Below, piece by piece: positions 8,136-15,964 of a stretch of 64,000 nt of DNA. Location: positions 62,001-126,000 of the forward strand of contig JAPPGB010000083.1 of the NCBI GenBank assembly GCA_028821475.1. Direction: 5' to 3'. Position 1 is the first letter of the stretch. Each line of letters opens with the position of its first letter. Under the pieces are notes generated by a model. It worked only from the letters and a program-made list of their open reading frames with translations, had not been told where the DNA came from and did no database searches. The DNA comes from Spirochaetaceae bacterium. Lineage in GTDB: Bacteria; Spirochaetota; Spirochaetia; SZUA-6; Bin103. The translations under genes and the position numbers were made by a program.

Positions 8136-9893
8136 TCACCGCCGCACGGCGTCGCAGTACACCAGTTCCCAGCCGTGGAAGACCACGACCAAACCGGTAA
8201 AGCGCACGCCCGGAAACTGCCGCGCCAGACGCTCGTCCGCCAGATACCGCAGGAGCTGCGCCTGCGCCTCCTCGACCGCCGTCGTGACCGCGGCCTGATC
8301 CGCCGACTCGGAACGCGCGCGATACTTCAGCTCGATCAGGTAGCCGCGTTGCAGATGCGGGTAGCGGGCGATCAGCGGCTCCAGCGCGATATCCGCATGG
8401 CCCTTGCCCAGTTCCGCCTCCGAGCGGAACACGTAGTAGTCGGTCACGCTCAGGTAGGCGGCCAGGAACCCCTGTATGACCTTCTCGCCACTGATGTAGT
8501 CGAGTATCCCGGTCTGCCGCGCGATCGCCTCGCTCAGGAACTCCAGTACCGGTCGCCACTCGCCCGCGTTGGCCATCCGCATCATCAACTGCTCGAACCG
8601 GAACAGGTTGACCGCGAACACCCCCACGTCGCGGTAGGCGTCGCGCAGGTAGCCGTACATCAGCCGCTTCACGGTCTGGTTCGGGATCGCCAGCCGCGGC
8701 ACCCGCTGCACCACGTCGCGGATGCTCAGCAGCCCGAAGTAGTGCAGCAGGGAGAAGAAGTTCTCCTGCTTGGTGAGGTCCTGCAGCGGAAAGCCGGGCC
8801 GAATGCGGGTGTCCACCTGCTCCTCGCCGATGACGTCGCGCAGCAGGTCGAAGTTGCCGTTCAGTTGCCGCCCGGTCACCAGCAGGTGGCGCAGCTTGCC
8901 ATAGTCGATGCGCACGTTGGTGTCGATCAGTTCGTCCGGCACCTCTCGGTTCGGCATCGAGTGCTTCAGGTAGTACAACACCATGTCGGTGTTGTAGAGA
9001 TCGGTCTCGGCCGCCCTGGCGAAGCGGTAGCCGTTGTACCACTCACCCATGATATCCATGGCCGTAGCGGCGTCCTGGTTGAACACGCCCTGCGCTCGGT
9101 ACGTCTCCACTAGGTCCCGTACCTCCGGCTCGGTGAAGCCGACCATCTCGTTGAAGTCCGGTTCCAGGCTGATGTTGGTGCCGATGTTGAAGCCGCTGGT
9201 CACGTCGTCCATGGTGACCGGCGACACCCCGGTGATGAACAGCCGCTCCAGGCCGCCGCCGCTACGGTCCGCGCCGGACTTCAGGGTGGCGAAGAAGTTG
9301 CGGTAGAAGCCGCCGCCGTGGGTGAACGAGTGGTACGCCTCGGCGCCGTGGTACGCCAGCACCGTGTTGGCGAAGTTGTCGTACTCGTCGATCAGCACGT
9401 ACAGCGGGATTTCATGGTCGCCCGCGTACCGGAACAACTCGGAGAGCTTGGTGGCGATGGAGGGCGGCGCGAGGATATCCCGCATCGCCGCTTCCGGAAA
9501 CAGGTCGGGATGGCGACGCAGCGTGCCCCGGAGTTCGATCATGCAGTACGTTTCGAACTCCCGCTCCAGCGTTTCCAGCTTGTCGTTGACCGCCGAGAAG
9601 TTGAAGCGCAGGGTGACGTAGCGGCTCTGTTCCCCGGTCGGCTTCCGCCCGATGTCGGTGCCGGCGAAGGTGCCGTCGAAGTCGTCCGCCCAGAAGCGGT
9701 CGTAGTAGTTCTCCAGCAGGGAGATCCACAGCGACTTGCCGAACCGGCGCGGGCGGATCAGGAAGACGTAGTCCTCCCGCTCCAGGCGCCGCAGGAAGCG
9801 GGTCTTGTCGACGTACAGCCACCGGTTCCGGCGGATGCGCCTGAAGTCGGCCTGACCGTAGGGAATGCGCGGGTGCGTGGGTGGCGTGCTCAC
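8136..9893 (-). CDS. AAA-ATPase-like / PD-(D/E)XK nuclease protein (first of three)
   Basis: The protein (585 residues) has an N-terminal AAA-ATPase-like domain (PF09820 type). Its P-loop is embedded in LIRPRRFGKSLWISLL (GKS at residues 52–54), and a Walker B-like motif reads LIDEYDN. The C-terminal domain is of the PD-(D/E)XK nuclease type, with a conserved Asp in GHADIALEPL and Glu/Lys in YLIELKYRAR. This family is widespread, often in many copies per genome, and its function is not established; a role in defence or as a selfish element has been suggested. It is a more distant relative of the genes at 29719–31266 and 54456–56021. It ends 22 bases from the aldolase gene, which converges on it. 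Confidence 0.82.
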   Translation of the reverse strand: MSTPPTHPRIPYGQADFRRIRRNRWLYVDKTRFLRRLEREDYVFLIRPRRFGKSLWISLLENYYDRFWADDFDGTFAGTDIGRKPTGEQSRYVTLRFNFSAVNDKLETLEREFETYCMIELRGTLRRHPDLFPEAAMRDILAPPSIATKLSELFRYAGDHEIPLYVLIDEYDNFANTVLAYHGAEAYHSFTHGGGFYRNFFATLKSGADRSGGGLERLFITGVSPVTMDDVTSGFNIGTNISLEPDFNEMVGFTEPEVRDLVETYRAQGVFNQDAATAMDIMGEWYNGYRFARAAETDLYNTDMVLYYLKHSMPNREVPDELIDTNVRIDYGKLRHLLVTGRQLNGNFDLLRDVIGEEQVDTRIRPGFPLQDLTKQENFFSLLHYFGLLSIRDVVQRVPRLAIPNQTVKRLMYGYLRDAYRDVGVFAVNLFRFEQLMMRMANAGEWRPVLEFLSEAIARQTGILDYISGEKVIQGFLAAYLSVTDYYVFRSEAELGKGHADIALEPLIARYPHLQRGYLIELKYRARSESADQAAVTTAVEEAQAQLLRYLADERLARQFPGVRFTGLVVVFHGWELVYCDAVRR

Positions 9894-9974
9894 TACTGTA
9901 GCCTGAGCCAGGCTCCGGCACTGACTCTATCGTCTCCAGGTGCGACGCGCAACGGAGCCGCAACGGGGCGGCAC

Positions 9975-10571
9975 GGTCACTCCGCGACACGGAAGACCGA
10001 TTCGGCTGCCGACTTCCTGGGGCGGTCGGTCGCCATCATCGGCCTGGCCACGCCGAACTTCTGGCTGGGAATTATGGTCATGATCTTCCCGGCAATCTGG
10101 TGGGGCTGGGCGCCGCCGCTGGAGCTGGTTTCTTTCACCGAAGACCCGCTGGGGAATCTGGCGGTGTTCTTCATCCCCAGCCTGATTCTGGGGACGGCCT
10201 CGGCAGCCGCCACCATGCGGATGACGCGCACCATGATGCTGGAGGTGCTCCGGCAGGATTTTGTCAGGACGGCCTGGGCGAAGGGCTTGCGGGAGCGGAC
10301 CGTGGTGGTCCGACACGCCGTCAAGAACGCACTCATCCCGGTGGTGTCCCTGATCGGCCTGCAGTTGCCGATCCTGGTCGGGGGCGCCGTGATCATGGAG
10401 AACATCTTCAACCTGCCGGGGCTCGGGCGCCTACTGCTGAATGCCCTCAACGACCGAGACTACCCGATGGTCTCCGGCATCAACCTGTTCTTCGCCACCG
10501 GGGTGGTGGTGATCAATCTGCTCATCGACCTGGTCTACGCGCTCTTGGACCCGAGGGTCCGCTATCACTGA
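9975..10571 (+). pseudogene. 5'-truncated peptide ABC permease (dppB-like remnant)
   Basis: The reading frame from about 9975 encodes the C-terminal half of a DppB/OppB-type permease, beginning near HSATRKTDSAADFLGRSVAI and ending LLDPRVRYH. By alignment with the intact permease at 16057–17046, about 140 N-terminal residues are missing, including the first membrane segments. No suitable start codon or ribosome binding site lies at the new end. The cytoplasmic coupling loop (RTAWAKGLRERTVVVRHAVKNALIP) is kept. The gene is abruptly joined to the flank of the AAA/PD-(D/E)XK gene, so a deletion or rearrangement removed its 5' half. Confidence 0.85.
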
Positions 10572-10793
10572 GTTGTTTCGCAGACTGGTCAGGGACAAGC
10601 CGTTGAGCATCATCGTTGAGGTCGTCATCGATGCCAGGGAGCGCTATGACTGACTTCTTTCGCAGACTGGTCAGGGACAAGCCGTTAAGCATCATCGTTG
10701 GGGTCGTCATCGATGCCAGGGAGCGCTATGACTGACTTCTTTCGCCGGCTGGTCAAGGAGAAGCCACTGAGCATCGTCGCCGGGGTGGTCATC
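10562..10793 (+). repeat. 82-bp tandem repeat at the dppB/dppC junction (two full copies plus a partial)
   Basis: The interval 10562–10643 is repeated at 10644–10725 with five mismatches, and a third, more diverged partial copy starts at 10726 and covers the true dppC start up to about 10793. Each unit contains the first 20 or so codons of dppC followed by codons resembling the last residues of a dppB gene (IDARERYD then stop, compare LLDPRVRYH). The second copy encodes a 29-residue mini-ORF from ATG 10646 that stops at 10733–10735, just past the dppC start at 10728. In the first copy the ATG is ATC. The units look like collapsed dppB–dppC junctions. Confidence 0.9.
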
Positions 10794-11286
10794 CTGCTGT
10801 TGATCCTGGTGGCGATCTTTGCCGATGTGCTGGCGCCTTACTCGCATGATGAAGTCAATATCGTGGACCGGATGCAGGCGCCCTCCAACCGGTACCTGTT
10901 GGGGACCGACCAGTTGGGACGCGACCTGCTGAGCCGCCTCGTGTTCGGGGCCCGAATATCGCTGACCGTCGGTCTGGCGGCGACCACCGTCAACGTCGTG
11001 GTGGCGGTGCTGATCGGCGGCATCTCGGGATTCTTCGGCGGTCGACTCGACCTGGCGATGCAGCGCTTCGTCGACGCCTGGATGGCGTTCCCGGGGCTGC
11101 TGCTGTTGCTCACCATCATGTCGCTGGTGGGGCGGGGGTTGCCGCAGATCATCGTGGTGCTGGGGGTAACGGGCGGCATCGGCGGCTCGCGAGTGGTCCG
11201 CGGCGCGGTGATCGGGGTCAAGGAGAATGCCTACTTTCAGGCGGCCGAGGCGATCGCGCTACGCCGGCCTCATGGGCTGGTACGAC
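10728..11286 (+). pseudogene. 3'-truncated peptide ABC permease (dppC-like remnant)
   Basis: From ATG 10728 the sequence encodes a DppC/OppC-type permease: MTDFFRRLVKEKPLSIVAGV, then the N-terminal membrane segment, LLGTDQLGRDLLSRLVFGAR and SRVVRGAVIGVKENAYFQAA. Homology to the intact permease at 17043–17981 stops soon after AAEAIA (near 11255–11286), with local frame disturbance, so the last 130 or so residues are missing. The frame then runs without a stop into the yefM antitoxin gene, making a 302-codon chimeric ORF. Together with the truncated dppB upstream, this is a dead copy of a peptide-importer operon. Confidence 0.83.
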
Positions 11287-11295
11287 ACGTCGAGA

Positions 11296-11335
11296 TTGAC
11301 AGGCAGGCCGGCTTCTTGTACCGTTTTCCTGTACC
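11296..11335 (+). promoter_or_regulatory. putative promoter and operator of yefM-yoeB
   Basis: A perfect TTGACA lies at 11296–11301, with a weak -10 (TACCGT, 11319–11324) 17 bases downstream. Two TGTACC half-sites at 11317–11322 and 11330–11335 overlap or follow the -10. YefM-type antitoxins are known to bind pairs of TGTACA-like hexamers, so this fits autorepression of the module. It lies 14 bases before the antitoxin start. Confidence 0.5.
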
Positions 11336-11348
11336 AGAGGGACTCCCG

Positions 11349-11633
11349 ATGATCTACGAAACCACCTACAGCAATGCGCGTGCCCACTTGGCGTCGCTTA
11401 TGGATCAGGTTACCGACACCCGCGAACCGATCCTGATTCGCCGGCGTGGGGCGGAACCGGTCGCCCTGGTTGCAGCCGGTGAGCTTGCCGGGTGGATGGA
11501 GACCGCCTACCTGCTCCGCTCTCCCAAGAATGCACAGCGCCTGTTGGACGGCAACCGCCGTGCCGCCGCCGAGGAAGGCATTCCACTCAGCATTGAACAA
11601 CTCCGCGAACGACTCGGCCTCGAAGGCGCGTGA
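11349..11633 (+). CDS. yefM: YefM/Phd-family antitoxin
   Basis: This 94-residue antitoxin starts MIYETTYSNARAHLASLMDQ and contains PILIRRRGAEPVALVAAGEL, the N-terminal DNA-binding dimer of the Phd/YefM fold. The charged C-terminal tail should wrap around the toxin. The ATG at 11349 is chosen because it matches the family N-terminus and has its own regulatory site upstream. The same frame is open back into the decayed dppC gene, which is a coincidence of the fusion point. The antitoxin stop overlaps the toxin start by 4 bases. It should neutralise YoeB and repress the operon. Confidence 0.9.
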   Translation: MIYETTYSNARAHLASLMDQVTDTREPILIRRRGAEPVALVAAGELAGWMETAYLLRSPKNAQRLLDGNRRAAAEEGIPLSIEQLRERLGLEGA

Positions 11634-11908
11634 GGGAGGCTCGCCGCCGGAATGCGCTCTTCGACCAGAACTGCCTGCACGAATTGGAGCACCGGGTCCG
11701 CACCGACCGGCGGCGCGCGCTGCGCATCCTCAAACTGATCGAAGCGGTACTCCGGGACCCCTTCGGCGGACCGGGTAAACCGGAACCGCTCCGAGGACAG
11801 CTCGCCGGCTCCTGGTCCCGGCGCATCGACCAGGAACACCGTCTGGTCTATCGAGTCGACACAGCGACCGTGCGATTTATCGCGGCACGGTACCACTACG
11901 GATCGTAA
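11630..11908 (+). CDS. yoeB: YoeB/Txe-family mRNA interferase toxin
   Basis: The 92-residue product has the RelE-like fold of YoeB, a ribosome-dependent mRNA endonuclease. The family motif is clear in GKPEPLRGQLAGSWSRRIDQ followed by EHRLVYRVD, and the C-terminus ends AARYHYGS, which carries the conserved His-Tyr pair of the active site. It starts with GTG at 11630, overlapping the antitoxin stop (GTGA), so the two are translationally coupled with antitoxin first. All expected regions are present, so the toxin looks intact. Confidence 0.92.
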   Translation: MREARRRNALFDQNCLHELEHRVRTDRRRALRILKLIEAVLRDPFGGPGKPEPLRGQLAGSWSRRIDQEHRLVYRVDTATVRFIAARYHYGS

Positions 11909-11953
11909 CGGCATCGACGATGCCGAACGCCCCGACCGGGCCCGCTCGCCGGG

Positions 11954-12799
11954 TCAGGTGCGCCGGGCGTGGCGGTTCGGGTCGGCGCCGGCGAACAGCG
12001 TCCGGCGCCTGACGGCGGCGTCGCGCCGGCAGCGCTCGAAGTCCGCCTCGTGCAACCGGCCCCGCGGTGGATCAGCGAGGTCGAAGTGCCCGTGGCGGTC
12101 CTCGCCGCACGCCAGCCGGACCATCCAGCGTTCGCCGGTGCGCTGCCGCATTGTGGGCTTGATGTAGCGAATGGCCACGCCGATGCGGCGGTCGTCGGTA
12201 CCGTTGGGACCCGAGGCGTGAAACAGGTGGCCGTGGTGCAGCGAGGCCTGGCCGGTGTGCAGTTCCACGGCCACGCCATCGGCCTCGTCCACGTCGACGG
12301 CGATCTCCTGGCCGCGGCTAAGCTGGTTGTCGGCGGCGAAGGTGTCGACGTGCGGGACGATTGGGCGCCGGTGACTGCCGGGCACGAACCGCATGCAGCC
12401 GCTGGCGATGGTCGCCGGCGACAGCGCCACCCAGCCGGTGGTTTCCTCCACGTCGTCCAGGCCCCAGTAGGTCAGGTCCTGGTGCCAGGTAACGACCTTG
12501 GCCGACTGCGCCTCCTTGGTGAACAGGTTTGCGCTCCACACCAGGAGGTCTGGCCCGAGCACCTGGGCCACCGCCGCCAGCAGCTTCTCGTTACGGACCA
12601 GCGCGTCGAACGACGGCAGCAGTTGGTTCACGCTGCCGCGCAGGAGCCCACTCCGCTCGGAATCGTCCGCCAACTCCGCCTCGGCCGCCTCCAGGTCGGC
12701 GCGGATCGACCGTGCCTCGGCCTCGCTGAGCACGTCGATCGGAAACACGAATCCGTCCCGCCGGTAGGTCTCGGCCAAGCCGTTAGCGCCGTCACCCAT
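11954..12799 (-). CDS. PhyH-family Fe(II)/2-oxoglutarate dioxygenase
   Basis: This 281-residue protein belongs to the phytanoyl-CoA dioxygenase (PhyH) family, related to ectoine hydroxylase. It begins LAETYRRDGFVFPIDVLSEA. The iron-binding H-x-D pair is seen in TWHQDLTYWG (His106 and Asp108), and the distal histidine in HHGHLFHASGPN (about residue 194), followed by an arginine (RIGVAIRYI) suited to binding 2-oxoglutarate. The ATG at 12799 is preferred; another in-frame ATG at 12826 is possible. The substrate is unknown. It is divergent from the VOC gene and may share its control region. Confidence 0.85.
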   Translation of the reverse strand: MGDGANGLAETYRRDGFVFPIDVLSEAEARSIRADLEAAEAELADDSERSGLLRGSVNQLLPSFDALVRNEKLLAAVAQVLGPDLLVWSANLFTKEAQSAKVVTWHQDLTYWGLDDVEETTGWVALSPATIASGCMRFVPGSHRRPIVPHVDTFAADNQLSRGQEIAVDVDEADGVAVELHTGQASLHHGHLFHASGPNGTDDRRIGVAIRYIKPTMRQRTGERWMVRLACGEDRHGHFDLADPPRGRLHEADFERCRRDAAVRRRTLFAGADPNRHARRT

Positions 12800-12959
12800 A
12801 TTCCTGATACCTCGCAGACTGGACATTCGCCGCCCGCCGCGGCGGCGATCCCGTATCATAGCACCCAATCGGGACACCGGCCGGCCGACACCGGAGGTGA
12901 TCGCGGGTGCGATTGCGGGTGCCGCCGGCCGATAACAAGAACCAACAGGGGGCGCTGCC

Positions 12960-13331
12960 ATGATCAAGGGCGTACATACGATGTTCTTCTCGTCTGAGCC
13001 GGAAGCGTTGCGCGAGTTCCTGCGCGACAAGCTGGGCTTCGACTCGTTTACCGACGTCGGCGGCGGCTGGCTGATCTTCGACCTGCCGGAAGCGGACATG
13101 GGGGTGCATCCCGCCGATCCCGCCGGAACTCACGGCCAGCCCGCCGGCACCCACGATATCTCGTTCTACTGCGACGATATCCAGGCTACGGTGGCGGACC
13201 TGAAGCGCCGTGGCGTGGTGTTCGAAGAAGAGGTGGTCGACGCCGGATTCGGCTTCACGACCCGGTTCGCGATGCCGGGCGGCGTAAGCGTGCAACTCTA
13301 CCAGCCGCACTACCAGAAGGGCACCGGCTAA
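12960..13331 (+). CDS. VOC-superfamily (glyoxalase-like) protein
   Basis: The 123-residue product shows the paired beta-alpha-beta-beta-beta modules of the vicinal oxygen chelate superfamily: LREFLRDKLGFDSFTDVGGG in the first half and HDISFYCDDIQATVADLKRR in the second. Such small proteins act as dioxygenases, lyases or drug-binding resistance proteins. Potential metal ligands include His7 and later glutamate or aspartate residues, but I cannot confirm a full metal site. An AGGGGG ribosome binding site lies seven bases before the start. Function remains open. Confidence 0.8.
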   Translation: MIKGVHTMFFSSEPEALREFLRDKLGFDSFTDVGGGWLIFDLPEADMGVHPADPAGTHGQPAGTHDISFYCDDIQATVADLKRRGVVFEEEVVDAGFGFTTRFAMPGGVSVQLYQPHYQKGTG

Positions 13332-13371
13332 CGCGCGGCACCGGAGAGACGGACCCGCCACCGGACATCAT

Positions 13372-13721
13372 TTACCGGTGGGGCACCCGTGTGTGGCGCG
13401 CCGGGAGCCGGCGGACGCTGATCTCCGACACCAGCGCCGCGCCGCCGTGGGCGGATAAGAGCAGTTCGGAACCGGCGGGGCCGGCGCGCCGCGCGGCAAC
13501 CGTGTAGCGTTCGTCGACGCACAGGTCGACGATGCCGCCAACGACCAACAGGTAGATGGTGTAAGGACGATCGATGCATCCCGCTCTGCCCCGTGCAGCG
13601 GAACGCCAAGCTGCACCGCACCCTGGACCGCCGGCTCGGCGGTTGTCTCGCCCTCACTCCCGCTCATGTGCCAGGCTACCAGCGCATCGGCGAGCGGGCC
13701 GGAGTCGAGCTTCGATCTCAT
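13372..13721 (-). pseudogene. decayed glycosidase-like gene with the middle deleted
   Basis: A good ribosome binding site (GGAGGTGA) precedes ATG 13721, which starts MRSKLDSGPLADALVAWHMS. This frame runs about 50 residues (through GAVQLGVPLHGAERDASI) and then a different frame continues as IVDLCVDERYTVAARR and SEISVRRLP, ending in TAA at 13372–13374. The second part resembles the C-terminal beta-sandwich of GH32-like glycosidases. I infer that the central propeller has been deleted, leaving the two ends joined out of frame. Little else lies between the VOC gene and vapB. Confidence 0.42.
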
Positions 13722-13849
13722 TTTCGTCACCTCCAACATGCGGCGGGCAACCGGCCAAGACGCGCGATCTTCGTACGCATAACATGCGGAAGATGGCGCG
13801 GCCGCGCAACGGCAGCTTCCGTAGTCTCGGTACGCAGTCCGCATGGTAT

Positions 13850-13867
13850 TGCATGCACGTGCATGCA
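13850..13867. promoter_or_regulatory. 18-bp perfect palindrome upstream of vapBC (probable operator)
   Basis: The sequence TGCATGCACGTGCATGCA at 13850–13867 is its own reverse complement. It lies 17 bases before the antitoxin ATG, and a possible extended -10 (TGTCATATG, around 13868–13876) sits immediately after it. Ribbon-helix-helix antitoxins bind such palindromes as dimers of dimers, so this is the likely autoregulatory operator. Confidence 0.65.
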
Positions 13868-13884
13868 TGTCATATGGTTCCCGC

Positions 13885-14121
13885 ATGCGTACCACCATCG
13901 AACTGCCAGACGACCTTCGCCGGCGAGTCGTGTCGGAGGCGGCGGCACGCAACCTCAAGGGCTACTCGCAGGTCGTTGTGGACGCGCTGCGCGCCTACTT
14001 CGACGGCGGACAGGATGAACGGCAAAACGTGCTATCCCGGGTGCGTGGCTCGCTCGACCCGCGAGCTGCCGAGATCGAGACCCGCCGTCTGGCCGAACTG
14101 AGGGCCAACTGGCGCACGTGA
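13885..14121 (+). CDS. vapB: ribbon-helix-helix antitoxin (VapB-type)
   Basis: This 78-residue protein starts MRTTIELPDDLRRRVVSEAA, the beta-strand plus helix pattern of Arc/CopG ribbon-helix-helix DNA-binding proteins. The C-terminal half (RGSLDPRAAEIETRRLAELR) is charged and should form the toxin-binding tail. The ATG at 13885 is chosen over one at 13843, since the extra residues would lie across the palindromic operator. Its stop overlaps the VapC start by 4 bases. It should neutralise the PIN toxin and repress the operon. Confidence 0.85.
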   Translation: MRTTIELPDDLRRRVVSEAAARNLKGYSQVVVDALRAYFDGGQDERQNVLSRVRGSLDPRAAEIETRRLAELRANWRT

Positions 14122-14504
14122 TCGTTCTCGACACCAGCGTAGTCATCGATCTGTTCATCGACGGCGATGCCGCCGACGCAACCGATGCGATCATTGGGCT
14201 CGGTGAAGGCGCGCTATCCGCCATCACGGTGTTCGAACTGCTCTCCGGCGTGCGCGATCCCGCACACCTGCACCAGCGGCGCGAACTGATCGACACCTGC
14301 CACGTGCTGGAGGTGTCTCGTGAAGTGTCGTTCCGCGCGGCGGAGCTCTATTCCCACCTGCGCGATGCCGGACAACTGATTCAAAACGAGGATCTGCTTA
14401 TCGCCGCCACGGCACTGGTGCGACGCTGTCCACTTCACACCCTCAACCGCAGGCACTACCAGAGAGTCCCCTCACTCAGGCTGCACGAGTGGAGCGCGGG
14501 ATGA
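14118..14504 (+). CDS. vapC: VapC-family PIN-domain ribonuclease toxin
   Basis: The 128-residue product is a PIN-domain endoribonuclease. It begins MIVLDTSVVIDLFIDG with the first catalytic aspartate at residue 5. The mid-domain glutamate lies in SAITVFELLSGV and the later acidic residue in IQNEDLLIAATAL, so the acidic cluster that binds magnesium is intact. It starts with GTG overlapping the antitoxin stop. The stop in turn overlaps the start of the glycosidase-like gene (ATGA at 14501), so the latter may be read through from the TA transcript. Such toxins cleave tRNA or rRNA; the target is unknown. Confidence 0.9.
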   Translation: MIVLDTSVVIDLFIDGDAADATDAIIGLGEGALSAITVFELLSGVRDPAHLHQRRELIDTCHVLEVSREVSFRAAELYSHLRDAGQLIQNEDLLIAATALVRRCPLHTLNRRHYQRVPSLRLHEWSAG

Positions 14505-15940
14505 GCATGAAACAACGGCACCTGGTGCTCGATTCGCGGTTGATCGAACGCGCCGACAACGCAACGCTGTGCGTCGCCGAGGCGGCCAAGAGTGCGGCGA
14601 ACCCGCTGTTCGGGGAGGATCGGCCGTGGGAGATGCGCTTCGACAACCTGTATCCCAACGTGCTGTGGGACGCCGAGGAGCAGCTCTACAAGTGCTGGTA
14701 CAGCCCGTTCTGCGTCGACTTCCGGTCAGGAGGCATGACCCTCGAACAGCGGCAAGCCACCCTCTACAGCGGCCCACCCGACCGCGATATGGCACTCTGC
14801 TATGCCACCTCGCGCGACGGCATCGCGTGGCAGAAGCCGGAACTCGGCCTGGTCGACTACCGGGGCAGCCGGGCCAACAACATCGTGCTGCGCGGGCCGC
14901 ACGGCGCCGGGTTGGTCAAGGATGCGCACGAAACCGATCCCGCCCGGCGCTACAAGATGTTCACTTCGCTCGATGAGCAGGAGCTGGCGGTGGCGTTCTC
15001 TGCGGACGGCATTCGCTGGGGCCGGTTCCACCCCTGCCCCGCCGTCAACCCGTACCAGGTGGACGGCACCCACTACCACGCGCTGTGGGTGGAGGAGCGC
15101 GGCGAGTACGTCGGCTTTACGCGGCTGCGCGACCCGCGCACCGCCGGCGCCGCCGCGGTCGACGGCATCCGCGGCGCCTGGCCGCCGCGCCAGGTGGGCC
15201 GCACCGCGAGCACCGACTTCCTGCACTGGAGCCCGGCCACGGCCGTGCTGGAGGGCACCGACGAGAACCTGCAGATCTACTCGATGCCGGTGTTCCGACA
15301 CGGCAACCTGTATCTCGGCCTGCCGGCGATCCACGACCAGCACACCGACCGGGTGTGGACCGAGCTCGCCTGGAGCCCCGACACCGTCACCTGGCACCGC
15401 GTCTGCCCCGGCTCGCCGCTCATCGCCAACGCCAACCTGACCGGCAGTTATGATTGGGGCTGCGCCTACGCCGCCGCCTACCCGGTGATCCTGCACGACG
15501 AGATCCGCCTCTACTACGGCGCCAGCAACTTTCAGCACACGAGCTGGCGCGACGGCTTCCTGTGCCTGGCGACGCTGCGTCCCGACGGGTTCGCATACTA
15601 CGAGCAGGCCCGCGGCGACCGTCCTGCCGTCCTGGAAACCGCCCCGTTGTCCTCCAGCGGCGCCGCCCTGCGCGTCACCGCCGACGTGTCGCCGATCGGC
15701 TCGCTCGACATCGCCGTGCTCGAATCCGAGGCAAACCACATCCTCGCCCAAGGACAGGTAACCGGCACCGCCACCGACGGCACCGTGACCTGGAGCGACC
15801 CGCCCGCCGGTGTGCTGGCGGGCCGCGCCGTCCGCCTCCGCTTCACGCTTAACGGCGCCCGCCTCTACTCGTTCAGCTTCGAGTCCGACACCGCCCGCGC
15901 GCTCGATTCACCGGTTGTGCGCCGCAATGCCGGCCGTTAA
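14501..15940 (+). CDS. GH32/43-like beta-propeller glycosidase family protein
   Basis: The protein (479 residues) has recurring sequence blocks typical of five-bladed beta-propeller glycosidases and related proteins, such as LYKCWYSPFC, DMALCYATSRDGIAWQKPEL, ELAVAFSADGIRWGRFHPCP and TELAWSPDTVTWHR, where an aspartate-glycine turn and tryptophan recur once per blade. The C-terminal 100 residues look like a beta-sandwich (RAVRLRFTLNGARLYSFSFE). No signal peptide is seen. I cannot identify the catalytic acids with confidence. The ATG overlaps the vapC stop by 4 bases. It may process a sugar taken up by a nearby transporter, but this is speculation. Confidence 0.65.
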   Translation: MSMKQRHLVLDSRLIERADNATLCVAEAAKSAANPLFGEDRPWEMRFDNLYPNVLWDAEEQLYKCWYSPFCVDFRSGGMTLEQRQATLYSGPPDRDMALCYATSRDGIAWQKPELGLVDYRGSRANNIVLRGPHGAGLVKDAHETDPARRYKMFTSLDEQELAVAFSADGIRWGRFHPCPAVNPYQVDGTHYHALWVEERGEYVGFTRLRDPRTAGAAAVDGIRGAWPPRQVGRTASTDFLHWSPATAVLEGTDENLQIYSMPVFRHGNLYLGLPAIHDQHTDRVWTELAWSPDTVTWHRVCPGSPLIANANLTGSYDWGCAYAAAYPVILHDEIRLYYGASNFQHTSWRDGFLCLATLRPDGFAYYEQARGDRPAVLETAPLSSSGAALRVTADVSPIGSLDIAVLESEANHILAQGQVTGTATDGTVTWSDPPAGVLAGRAVRLRFTLNGARLYSFSFESDTARALDSPVVRRNAGR

Positions 15941-15964
15941 GATCGGCCTGCCCCTCGGGGACCG

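Noticed and set aside
9318-9974. The upstream half of a 417-codon open frame ending with the dppB remnant
   Set aside because: This part is antisense to the AAA/PD-(D/E)XK gene and unrelated to permeases; homology begins only near 9975, so it is not an N-terminal extension.
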